Position numbers and translations under genes: made by a program. Below, piece by piece: positions 8,844 to 15,277 of a stretch of DNA of 24,472 nt. The DNA comes from a virus. The stretch lies in IMG/VR virus record IMGVR_UViG_3300028430_000557, positions 1-24,472 of that record; one strand, written 5' to 3'. The notes under the pieces are model-generated. The model had not been told where the DNA came from, ran no database searches, and worked only from the letters and a program-made list of their open reading frames with translations. Within the stretch, counting starts at the first letter, position 1; each line of letters begins with the position of its first letter.

Positions 8844-9252
8844 AATCTTCCAAAGCCAAAAACTGGTAGGCGTCCATCCCGACCTAGTGAGGGTTGTGGT
8901 TCGTGCTGCAGACTTATTTCCGTTCGACCTGCTGGTCGCCGAAGGTGTCAGAACCTCGCAACGGCAAAAAACACTTTACGCCCAGGGCAGGACGGCCCCC
9001 GGCAAAGTCGTCACATGGACGATGAAGAGCAAACACTTGAAACAAGACGACGGCTTCGGACACGCCGTCGATCTGTACACCCAGACCAACGGCAAACTCG
9101 ACACCACCAAACAGGTTGAAATCGGGAACGCTATGGGCGAAGCCGCTCGTGAACTTGGTGTCAACATTCGCTGGGGCGCGGACTGGAACCACAACGGACG
9201 TCCTTTCGAAAAAGGCGAAACCGACAGCCCCCATTTCGAGTTGAAAGTCTAA
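8836..9252 (+). CDS. M15 family peptidase, endolysin
   Basis: This 138-aa protein is a zinc peptidase of the VanY/L-Ala-D-Glu endopeptidase type that cuts the peptide stems of peptidoglycan at lysis. Seen: VAEGVRTSQRQKTLYAQG (about 34-51), the metal motif SKHLKQDDGFGHAVDLY with H67 and D79, and the terminal SPHFEL with H133, so all three zinc ligands of the family are present. The gap between H67 and D79 is about five residues longer than in the compact SxHxxGxAVD form. ATG at 8836 is preferred over GTG at 8827. No signal peptide is seen, so release needs a holin. The stop overlaps the next ATG (TAATG). Confidence 0.88.
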   Translation: MGKIFQSQKLVGVHPDLVRVVVRAADLFPFDLLVAEGVRTSQRQKTLYAQGRTAPGKVVTWTMKSKHLKQDDGFGHAVDLYTQTNGKLDTTKQVEIGNAMGEAARELGVNIRWGADWNHNGRPFEKGETDSPHFELKV

Positions 9253-9371
9253 TGCGCAAGAAATTCATCGTGGCCGGGATCATCGCTGCTATCTTGTTCG
9301 AGACGGCGGAAGTGATCTTTTTCGTTCACGTCATGCAATCCCCGCGCGATTGTGTTGCGGGTACGGACTAG
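9252..9371 (+). CDS. 39-aa membrane peptide in the lysis block
   Basis: The short frame starts with TAATG coupling to the endopeptidase stop. It encodes MRKKF followed by a hydrophobic stretch to about residue 28 (IVAGIIAAILFETAEVIFFV) and a short polar tail with one Cys. The charged N-terminus and single membrane span suggest a type II-like inner-membrane peptide. Between an endolysin and a lipoprotein gene it could be a lysis regulator or a minimal inner-membrane spanin partner. It is shorter than known i-spanins and lacks their periplasmic coiled coil, so that idea is weak. Confidence 0.55.
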   Translation: MRKKFIVAGIIAAILFETAEVIFFVHVMQSPRDCVAGTD

Positions 9372-9380
9372 GAGGTCCAA

Positions 9381-9623
9381 ATGAAGAAGGTTATCGCGTT
9401 CTGTATGGTTGCGATGTTGTCGGCATGCGCTTCCATCAGTTCCATTGACGCCATTTCAGCTGTCGAAACTGGCTTCAAGGTGGGCAACATGACTGTCGCT
9501 GCTTACTGCAAACTTTCTCCGGAAAGCAGGGCAGCAGTGCGGAAAAAGTATGACATTCCGCACCTGATTCAGTGCCCGAACGACCCGCCCATCGAGGCTA
9601 TGCCTCCCAACGACCCTGGCTAA
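9381..9623 (+). CDS. Small lipoprotein, possible outer-membrane spanin subunit
   Basis: The 80-aa protein starts after a perfect AGGAGG five nt upstream. It opens with MKK, a hydrophobic core and the lipobox LSAC at 13-16, so cleavage and lipidation at C16 are expected, followed by about 65 periplasmic residues with two Cys (C43, C65) and a Pro-rich end (PNDPPIEAMPPNDP). Outer-membrane spanins (Rz1-like) are short Pro-rich lipoproteins encoded next to endolysins, which fits. No clear long i-spanin gene is nearby, so an o-spanin role is inferred; an immunity lipoprotein is another option. It is the last late gene before the convergent hairpin. Confidence 0.65.
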   Translation: MKKVIAFCMVAMLSACASISSIDAISAVETGFKVGNMTVAAYCKLSPESRAAVRKKYDIPHLIQCPNDPPIEAMPPNDPG

Positions 9624-9696
9624 ACTCCGAGCCTCTCCGAGGGGCCTCCCGCGCCCCAGGCTGTCCAGCGCTACATACGTAGCCGGACCCTACCTC

Positions 9697-9726
9697 CCGC
9701 CCGCCCGTCATACACCGGGCGGGCGG
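9697..9726. terminator. GC-rich hairpin between convergent gene blocks
   Basis: CCGCCCGCCCG (9697-9707) pairs perfectly with CGGGCGGGCGG (9716-9726) around an 8-nt loop. It lies in the 116-nt gap between the last + strand gene and the last - strand gene, so it can act in both directions. No T-run follows on either strand, so it is not a classical intrinsic terminator. A small GCTAC/GTAGC hairpin lies just upstream at about 9669-9682. Confidence 0.65.
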
Positions 9727-9739
9727 TGTCGTATGTGTG

Positions 9740-10177
9740 CTACGTCTCGTCGCCCCCGGTGTGCACCACGTCCGAGAGATCAATTCTGCCCGCGTCAAAA
9801 GTAGCTCCATCGCCCCTGACGAGCTTGACCTCGATATGTTGGCCGTCTTCTGACAGTTGCCCCATTAAAGGCCCCACCAGTTCAACCTTCACCCGGCCCT
9901 TTTTCTTAAAAGCAACGACCGACCCGTTTTTCGATACGCGGATTTTTCCCGAAGGCACACGATGCTGGCGAATCCAACCCTCGCTGACGCAGTATTCGAT
10001 GACCCTGGGAGCAATTACTCCGTCGATCTTGACGCTAATGCGCCGCATGAAAATAGGGCAGTGCCATTCGCTGCTCGGTTCAACCGACAAACGGTCTGGT
10101 ACTGCCTCTGACTTGTACCGGTCTTTCGGCGAAATGGTGCGCCAGTCGAATGGCGGGACGTAGTCAGTTCGTTCCAT
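9740..10177 (-). CDS. Hypothetical protein, 145 aa
   Basis: This is the last gene of the - strand block; it overlaps the end of the helicase gene by 14 nt and has a GGAG site nine nt before the ATG. The sequence has a polar N-terminus (PPFDWRTISPKDRYKSE), an IxVKIDG strand, and a C-terminal half of short basic beta strands (KIRVSKNGSVVAFKKKGRVKVELVG). The basic strands could bind nucleic acid, but no family is recognised. Being in the same unit as purZ-mazZ-datZ and the helicase, it may serve replication. Confidence 0.6.
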   Translation of the reverse strand: MERTDYVPPFDWRTISPKDRYKSEAVPDRLSVEPSSEWHCPIFMRRISVKIDGVIAPRVIEYCVSEGWIRQHRVPSGKIRVSKNGSVVAFKKKGRVKVELVGPLMGQLSEDGQHIEVKLVRGDGATFDAGRIDLSDVVHTGGDET

Positions 10178-11678
10178 AGGGTAACACTCCAGTTTCGCGG
10201 GCGTAGCCCATTACAGCTGCTGCGATATCTTCCTTACGCTGCAGAGCTTTAATCACTGCTGCGTCTTGGCTTGAGGCTATGAAGTCACCGATAGCGATTG
10301 GCGCAGATTGTCCAGCTCCTTGATTCCGTTCCTCGCACTGCCCCCGGTCGTTCAGGGAGTAGTTGTTTTCGTAGAACCACGTGGTGTGGCACGGGTCGCT
10401 TGGGTTCCCCATGAGGGTGTGGCCGTAGCGCAAAGCTTGTTCTTGGCCTATGAGAACCCGACATGACGGGTCCTCGTTGAACTTAGCTTTCTCACTAATT
10501 CGGTCACGCTCGTTTTCTTTGTGCCAAGCGTTGCCCCGTATCACAGCAGGGTTGAATTCGACGAGGACCCTCTCAAGAATATCAATCGAATGTTGATAGT
10601 GACACACTACGATGATTTTTGTAGGGATCTCGTCCGTTATGATCCGCCGTATTTCAATCGCCTTGGGATTTTTCTGCGGCGGCATCAACTCATGTACGTT
10701 GCCATCTTCGTCGATTATGAACCCGGAAGTGATCTGCTGCATTTTCATGAGCTTTGTGATGACTTGGTCGGCGGTTACGACGGTCCCAGTTTCAAGCTCT
10801 ACCAAGAAATCCTGGCGCATCTGGTCATACAACTTCTGTTGTTCTGGTAGAAGCTTAATCATCCTCGGATTGACGTAATCGACGCCTGGAGTTTTAAGCC
10901 AGTCCGATTTCCGAGCAAAGAAAGAACACCGCGCCAAGATTGCTTGCAGTTGGTCTTCGTTCTTGGCCCCTAGAACAACACGGCCTTGGAACCCACCCAT
11001 TTGGCAGAACATATTTCTGAACGAAGCAGGCATCACGCCTTGCAATTGAGCGATAAAGCGCAATTGCCCCCACAAATCATGGGGTCCTTGGGTCACTGGT
11101 TTCCCAGTTAAAACACGTCGAACAGCGCAGACTTTGGCCAGGGCTATAGCCTCTTTGGTGTCCACGGACTGCGGGTTTTTGATCGACACACTTTCGTCCG
11201 CCCCGATGACGGTACGGTCACCCAGCACATCGGCCAGGATAGAGAGCGTGGCTTCGTATCGGAGAGCTTCGTAGTTGACCGCGATCAAGCCGCCTTTGTC
11301 TTTGTTTTTGAAGATAAAGTCTACGGCCTTCTTCCGGTTGTTAGAATCCAGTGCCATAGCGTCAGCTGGGTAGCCGAACTTTTCAGCTTCAAGTGCCCAA
11401 TCCACCTTGAAAGCATTAGGTGCCAGAACAACCTGCCACCTAAAGTCATAATCTCTTCGCAGCAGCGCCCCCTCGTTAAGGAATGTCGGTGTTTTCCCGA
11501 CACGCGGCTCTAGGAAGTGGCCCCACCCCACAGCGGGGCGGTCACCGGGGTGGCCGATAATTCGGCGGTGAAACGGCGTGTCGTCCACGGTGTCCATGGT
11601 CGCAACACCTTTATATGAGCGACGCAAAGCTTCAAGTTGGGCCTCGCGGGGTTCGCAGTTTAAAAGCCAGTCAATCAA
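10164..11678 (-). CDS. SNF2-like DEAD/DEAH helicase
   Basis: This 504-aa superfamily 2 helicase/translocase starts at TTG (11678), overlapping the datZ stop by 4 nt, with GAGGA nine nt upstream. Motifs in order: I PRVGKT (58-63), VNYEALR (134-140), II as DESV (161-164) in VIGADESVSIKNP, III LTGKP (190-194), IV KIIVVCHYQ (354-362), V RVLIGQEQALRYG (407-419), and VI QCEERNQGAGQ (447-457). Motif VI normally reads QxxxRxxRxGQ; here the second Arg, the expected arginine finger, is Gly454. Such phage proteins are used for replication, recombination or transcription-coupled remodelling. The coding overlap places it directly in the purZ-mazZ-datZ unit. Confidence 0.85.
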   Translation of the reverse strand: MIDWLLNCEPREAQLEALRRSYKGVATMDTVDDTPFHRRIIGHPGDRPAVGWGHFLEPRVGKTPTFLNEGALLRRDYDFRWQVVLAPNAFKVDWALEAEKFGYPADAMALDSNNRKKAVDFIFKNKDKGGLIAVNYEALRYEATLSILADVLGDRTVIGADESVSIKNPQSVDTKEAIALAKVCAVRRVLTGKPVTQGPHDLWGQLRFIAQLQGVMPASFRNMFCQMGGFQGRVVLGAKNEDQLQAILARCSFFARKSDWLKTPGVDYVNPRMIKLLPEQQKLYDQMRQDFLVELETGTVVTADQVITKLMKMQQITSGFIIDEDGNVHELMPPQKNPKAIEIRRIITDEIPTKIIVVCHYQHSIDILERVLVEFNPAVIRGNAWHKENERDRISEKAKFNEDPSCRVLIGQEQALRYGHTLMGNPSDPCHTTWFYENNYSLNDRGQCEERNQGAGQSAPIAIGDFIASSQDAAVIKALQRKEDIAAAVMGYARETGVLPYGTN

Positions 11679-12280
11679 AACGGCAGATCCTCGATATAAC
11701 CATTTTCGACGTCAGACGTCAGCGGGTCTGTTTCGGGCTTGTTGGCGGGCAGCTGGAACCCCATACGTAAGCTGTGTACTTCCTCTTCGACCACTGCCGC
11801 CATTTCCAGGGGCAGCGCAGCACGTCGTACAGCGGCATGAAAGCGCTCGAGGGTGACGGAGTATTGGCGAACGATGAGGCTGTTGCCCATAGAAATTTCC
11901 ATAGCTACATGGAACAACTCATCGATTAGGTCCGCGACCTTCACGACAGCCAGAACATCCTCGTCATAAACAGGTATCTCGAAGCCCATAATCTCTGCTT
12001 GTTCGATTTCGTAGGCATCGAGTTTGTCTGGGTCAGTCACGGCCCTTTTGACCGGACCGGGCATATCCCCCGTTCGGGCTTCAACTGCGTCGTGATACAG
12101 TGCACATTCGACCGCTTGCAACCGCATGTTAAGTGGCCAATGCCACTTGTAACGGTTAACTATTTCTGTGGTGTATAGCGCTACAAAGTAGCTGTGTTCC
12201 GCCACATTTTGTGTGCGGAAACGGGGGGCGATCTGCCACCTGGGGACAAACGCCAAAAGACGGAAGTGATGGCTAAACAT
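11675..12280 (-). CDS. datZ: DatZ-type HD dATP phosphohydrolase
   Basis: DatZ removes dATP (dATP to deoxyadenosine plus triphosphate in characterised members), so adenine is kept out of phage DNA and Z is used instead. The 201-aa HD-domain protein shows the YfbR-like layout: RW at 14-15, EHS with H29, the HD pair H63-D64 within LYHDAVEARTGDMPGPVK, E67 and D72, and D117 in VKVADLID. These match the metal and substrate residues of the YfbR/DatZ group. I chose ATG 12280 because GGAGG lies six nt upstream; an in-frame start at 12307 is less likely. It overlaps mazZ by 8 nt and is followed by the helicase gene with a 4-nt overlap. On its own it could be a general dNMP phosphatase; next to purZ and mazZ the DatZ assignment is strong. 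Confidence 0.9.
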   Translation of the reverse strand: MFSHHFRLLAFVPRWQIAPRFRTQNVAEHSYFVALYTTEIVNRYKWHWPLNMRLQAVECALYHDAVEARTGDMPGPVKRAVTDPDKLDAYEIEQAEIMGFEIPVYDEDVLAVVKVADLIDELFHVAMEISMGNSLIVRQYSVTLERFHAAVRRAALPLEMAAVVEEEVHSLRMGFQLPANKPETDPLTSDVENGYIEDLPF

Positions 12281-12581
12281 TTTTGGCCTCCAGACCAATA
12301 TTAGCAACGATCATGGCGAAGTTGGCTACGTCCGCAGCTTCAAACATGATACACGTGGTGGAACCTTCTGCGAGCGCTCCGTCGAGTTCTTCAATTTCGC
12401 CCCGCAGAAGTTCCATAGTTTTTTCGAGATCCATTCCCTCCCATCTACCTTTGCTGGCGTTCTTGCGCAGCTTGTAGATCATGGCGTCAAAGAACCGCTG
12501 CAGATCAGGGCGCAGGTGTGACAATTCGTTTGGCACACTGATCTGCAACATCTTGGCCCCCTGGGCGAATCCCTCAGCCAT
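12273..12581 (-). CDS. mazZ: MazZ-type MazG-like nucleotide pyrophosphatase
   Basis: MazZ hydrolyses (d)GTP to (d)GMP and pyrophosphate, supplying the dGMP that PurZ uses. This 102-aa all-helical protein shows the MazG core: a KGRWEGMDLEKTMELL helix, EIEEL (ExxE, near residues 62-65) and FEAADVANFA (ExxD, near 81-84), the metal-binding acids of the family. Single-domain MazG length is normal. The purZ stop and the start overlap (GTGATG at 12584-12579); GTG 12584 and ATG 12581 are almost equivalent. An internal ATG at 12551 has a stronger AGGGGG site and would give 92 aa with all motifs retained. The specific nucleotide cannot be read from the motif; it is assigned from the purZ-datZ neighbours. 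Confidence 0.88.
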   Translation of the reverse strand: MAEGFAQGAKMLQISVPNELSHLRPDLQRFFDAMIYKLRKNASKGRWEGMDLEKTMELLRGEIEELDGALAEGSTTCIMFEAADVANFAMIVANIGLEAKNV

Positions 12582-13729
12582 CACGCGACCTGCCGAACGT
12601 CTCGGGAATAAGGCCCAAAGCCGAGAAGAATGGTGGGGGACGGACCATTCGAGCCCATTACTCTACGCCAGTCTTCGTCGATATTGTCGAGAAGGGCGTC
12701 CAGCATGGCCGCGCTCAAATAGTTACAGAAATTCAGGAAGATCACGTCAGGCTGGTTTGCCGCGATGCACTCCCGGAATTGGACGCGTGACCACGTAAAC
12801 ACCCGGCGCACTCTCTTCGTTACTGTGGTCAGTTCGGGTTCGAGGCCCAGCGATTCCCAGCTGACCTCGTTTTGGTCCTCGTAGCATCCGCCCGACGACC
12901 CCTGGGTGTTTCCAACCCTGATTGGGAAGGTGCGGAAACAGGCCACGACCTTGCGCACCTTATTGTACGGTATACGGGCGTCCGATATGGCTTGCATGAC
13001 CGTGCATTCCCTGCTGGTCACATTCGGATAGAACCTAGCCGAATTAAGGCCGAGAGAGAAGCCTTGGGCAGTTTCGACAAAGACCACGTCCTTGTCCCAC
13101 CGCCAGAAGTCGTCCCATTCCCGAGCACCTTCTGCGAGCGGGGGCAACATGGGACGGTATTCTTCAAACGCGACTTTGCCAGTCCTCATGACCTTATTGG
13201 CAATCGCGGGACCGATTCCTTTCCCCGTGCCAGCAATCCGTCGCAGCGTGTTCTGATCCTCGATACGGTCGTTCTCAGTGATTACCGCCGCATTGGGGTG
13301 GATCATAAGCCTCGAAGGCGGTATGCCTGACGCAGCGTGTTCTTTTCTCAGAATGTCGCTGTCAATCACTGAACCTGCGTTCAGAAGAGTGTATGGCTTG
13401 TGCCCCAGACGTTCCAAGAACACTGAGGCCACGGGGATTTGTTGAGTCATGATTTTCTCAGCAAACAACCCTCTGCCAACTACAAATTCGTTGCCCGCAT
13501 CGGGAACATTGTCGGCAGTGAATTCCGTCGCATCGAGATAGGCAGTATGGCCCGAGTTGGGGCCAGCGTTGGTCGTGATGATGTTCGGCACCCTCCCGAC
13601 CAAGTGCGCGTATTCGGCTAGCACCCCGGCCATCAGGCCTTTTCCGGTAGAGCCGAATTGACCATCCACTAGGACGTATGCCCCAGGTTCCTTGAACCAT
13701 TCGGGCAGGTTGATAGACTTGTCGAGCAT
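12581..13729 (-). CDS. purZ: PurZ, deoxy-aminoadenylosuccinate synthetase
   Basis: PurZ joins aspartate to dGMP, the committed step to dZMP (2-aminoadenine); host PurB then releases fumarate. The 382-aa protein is shorter than bacterial PurA (about 430). Seen motifs: P-loop GQFGSTGKG (23-31), where the catalytic Asp of PurA (GDEGKGK) is Ser27; NSGHT with the conserved His61; GTGKGIGPAIANKV; a TAQG segment then YPNVTSRE (GAQG and YPYVTS in PurA); and LNFCNYL (332-338), where the guanine-reading Asp of PurA TKxD is Asn336. The Ser is the known hallmark that lets PurZ accept the 2-amino group of dGMP. GGAGGA lies five nt before the ATG and a strong promoter is just upstream. It is the first gene of purZ-mazZ-datZ-helicase. 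Confidence 0.95.
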   Translation of the reverse strand: MLDKSINLPEWFKEPGAYVLVDGQFGSTGKGLMAGVLAEYAHLVGRVPNIITTNAGPNSGHTAYLDATEFTADNVPDAGNEFVVGRGLFAEKIMTQQIPVASVFLERLGHKPYTLLNAGSVIDSDILRKEHAASGIPPSRLMIHPNAAVITENDRIEDQNTLRRIAGTGKGIGPAIANKVMRTGKVAFEEYRPMLPPLAEGAREWDDFWRWDKDVVFVETAQGFSLGLNSARFYPNVTSRECTVMQAISDARIPYNKVRKVVACFRTFPIRVGNTQGSSGGCYEDQNEVSWESLGLEPELTTVTKRVRRVFTWSRVQFRECIAANQPDVIFLNFCNYLSAAMLDALLDNIDEDWRRVMGSNGPSPTILLGFGPYSRDVRQVA

Positions 13730-13753
13730 TGTAGTCCTCCAGGTTGACTTAAC

Positions 13754-13782
13754 AGTATAGCACGAGGATATTGGCGTGTCAA
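13754..13782 (-). promoter_or_regulatory. Sigma70 promoter for the purZ unit
   Basis: On the - strand TTGACA (13782-13777) is followed by exactly 17 nt and TATACT (13759-13754). TGC stands just before the -10, giving a TGn extended -10. Predicted start is near 13747, leaving a leader of about 18 nt with the ribosome site. It lies in the 57-nt gap between the DUF6378-like gene and purZ. Confidence 0.85.
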
Positions 13783-13786
13783 TCCC

Positions 13787-14047
13787 CTATTTAGGAAGCC
13801 TGTCCTCTACGAGTTTCGCGTATCCGGCTATGTCGTGCCAGTTGTCCGCGTAGTTAGGGTCGCCGGAAAGAGCCCTCGCCAACTTGTGGAGAATAAGAGT
13901 TGTTCCCTCGCGCTGGGTATCATCCATACGGAACCAGCCGGAAGTTCCCCTAGCCACGACCATGAAATCCTGGCTAATTTGGGCCACGTCTTTGAAATCC
14001 CCATATCGATCAGCGCGGGTCTTGAGGGTGTTGTTCAATTCAGACAT
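13787..14047 (-). CDS. DUF6378-like small phage protein
   Basis: The 86-aa product starts at ATG 14047, with AAGGAA about six nt upstream; a longer frame back to 14155 adds Arg-rich, non-conserved sequence inside the nuclease gene. The pattern RADRYGDF near the start, a middle Gln/Leu helix, a KLARALSGDP segment and a DNWHDIAGYAKLVED ending fits the DUF6378 family seen next to phage nucleotide and replication genes, usually with the DxWxDIAGY signature. This family resembles small helical nucleotide-binding proteins, but no activity is established. It lies just before the purZ promoter. Confidence 0.7.
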   Translation of the reverse strand: MSELNNTLKTRADRYGDFKDVAQISQDFMVVARGTSGWFRMDDTQREGTTLILHKLARALSGDPNYADNWHDIAGYAKLVEDRLPK

Positions 14048-14070
14048 ATTCTGTTCCTTCCTGTCCCGCC

Positions 14071-14562
14071 TCACATAGGCGTTATTCTGGCTATGCCCAA
14101 ATGCTCTAGCAGGGGCTTCAAGTTGTAGTAACCTCCGACACCCCTTTCCACCCACCGCGTGGGGTCGGCCACATACCCGGCGTCGAGCCTGTACGACACG
14201 TCGGAAAAGCCTCGCATGTTGGTATGCACGGCCACAAGACGGTGTTTGCCTTGGTGAACAAGGGCCACGAGCACCCCAGAAGCTTTTCTGTAGGGGGTAT
14301 AGGGGTGCTGGCCTTCGTGGTATACCTTGCTGATACCGTGCAATTCATACTGTTGTTTCGGAGTTACGTTGATCTGCCGGTCGAAGTCATCTGCGACCGG
14401 GCCAAGGTCTTTAATCTCCAAAACACACGGCATATACGGGAACAGAGCCACAAGAAGGTCGGGGATCCCGACTGTAAACCTATTGGTTAACTTGTGGCAG
14501 TAGCCATTGTCTTTTTTCACAGACGCCCGTATTTTCGCCTGCACGTCAAGTTCTTTACTCAA
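14071..14562 (-). CDS. VRR-NUC-like PD-(D/E)XK nuclease
   Basis: This 163-aa protein starts at TTG (14562) with GGAGGT five nt upstream and overlaps the preceding gene by 8 nt. It has the nuclease core of the VRR-NUC/PD-(D/E)XK type: KLTNRFTVGIPDLLVAL with D35, then CVLEIKDLG with E49 and K51, and VTPKQQYEL (66-74), the Q-containing helix seen in this group. Such enzymes cut branched or ssDNA/dsDNA junctions in phage replication and recombination. In a Z-DNA phage it might process Z-containing intermediates or act on host DNA; neither is shown by sequence. The C-terminal half (90-163) is not recognised. Confidence 0.75.
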   Translation of the reverse strand: MSKELDVQAKIRASVKKDNGYCHKLTNRFTVGIPDLLVALFPYMPCVLEIKDLGPVADDFDRQINVTPKQQYELHGISKVYHEGQHPYTPYRKASGVLVALVHQGKHRLVAVHTNMRGFSDVSYRLDAGYVADPTRWVERGVGGYYNLKPLLEHLGIARITPM

Positions 14563-14761
14563 GTTCTACCTCCCTCGGTGGAAGCCCAGGAAACTCGGGT
14601 GTGACCTGGGGGTGTTCTACCCTACCAATCAAGTAAGGCGTCATGTATTGCTCGTGGCCCTCCCCAACCATGTGGAAGCCCCAACTGCTGATTGTCCCAC
14701 GCCCTCCGCACTTCTTCATCAGAGTGATAATCTGCAGGGGGTCGAACGTGCAGTCGGTCAT
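14555..14761 (-). CDS. Hypothetical 68-aa protein overlapping an out-of-frame gene
   Basis: ATG 14761 has GGAGGGG six nt upstream, a strong ribosome site; an in-frame GTG at 14803 would add 14 residues. The product (about MTDCTFDPLQIITLMKK, then SSWGFHMVGEG and IGRVEHPQVTPEFPG) looks like folded protein, not random sequence, and its stop overlaps the TTG of the nuclease gene. It shares 140 nt with the 3' end of the next upstream gene in another frame. Both frames look protein-like, so this is either a true overlap or an assembly frameshift. No family is recognised. Confidence 0.5.
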   Translation of the reverse strand: MTDCTFDPLQIITLMKKCGGRGTISSWGFHMVGEGHEQYMTPYLIGRVEHPQVTPEFPGLPPREVELE

Positions 14762-15026
14762 CAAGCTCCCCTCCACCACGTACAGCGTTTTCTTTAGAGA
14801 CACGTGCGTACTCCGAGGGTTCTGCGGGTTCCATTTCGGACCAGCGGTTTTTGTAGGCCAGCCAATCGGCGATTTTCATCCATCCGCGCCCAGGCGTCTC
14901 CGCATGGGGGTCAGGTTCAAACCACGCGTTCGACGCTGGCAAAAATTCGAACTCTTGCCAGTTATCCGCTAAGAAGACCCAAGCCTTCCCTGCGCGCCCG
15001 TCCGCTATGCCGTACAACGTAATCAT
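14622..15026 (-). CDS. Hypothetical 134-aa protein
   Basis: The gene starts with a 4-nt ATGA overlap with the preceding stop. The N-terminal part (MITLYGIADGRAGKAWVFLA, then FEFLPASNAWFEP) is aromatic and protein-like. The C-terminal third (from about residue 88) shares DNA with the 68-aa gene. A Trp-rich segment (GRGWMKIADWLAYKNRW, about 47-63) is a local feature. No family is recognised. The gene lies among small genes between dpoZ and purZ. Confidence 0.6.
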   Translation of the reverse strand: MITLYGIADGRAGKAWVFLADNWQEFEFLPASNAWFEPDPHAETPGRGWMKIADWLAYKNRWSEMEPAEPSEYARVSKENAVRGGGELDDRLHVRPPADYHSDEEVRRAWDNQQLGLPHGWGGPRAIHDALLDW

Positions 15027-15277
15027 AGCTCAATCCAAATCATGTTTGGACAACGCGCCCGTAGTCGTATTTCTTCCAACCATTTATGGCTGTCACGGTT
15101 ATACCGAAAACTTTCGGTAATCACCACCTTGTTAAATCGGAGCCCTGCCAACGCCGATACTCCCATGGAAGGGTTCCAAGCGAACATAGTCGACTCAGTA
15201 TCTGTCAGGTGCCTTCCGTTACGGAAGCCAGCTAATTCTGCGTGATTATGGTGGCCAAACACCCACAATTCGCGCAT
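15023..15277 (-). CDS. Hypothetical 84-aa protein following dpoZ
   Basis: ATG 15277 overlaps the dpoZ stop (TGATG) and has AGGGGG four nt upstream. An upstream extension to 15343 lies inside dpoZ and looks like non-coding frame. The product (MRELWVFGHHNHAELAG, then FNKVVITESFRYNRD and a Trp helix) has a His-rich N-terminus and an alternating alpha/beta look, but no family is recognised. Translational coupling to dpoZ suggests a replication-linked role. Confidence 0.65.
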   Translation of the reverse strand: MRELWVFGHHNHAELAGFRNGRHLTDTESTMFAWNPSMGVSALAGLRFNKVVITESFRYNRDSHKWLEEIRLRARCPNMIWIEL

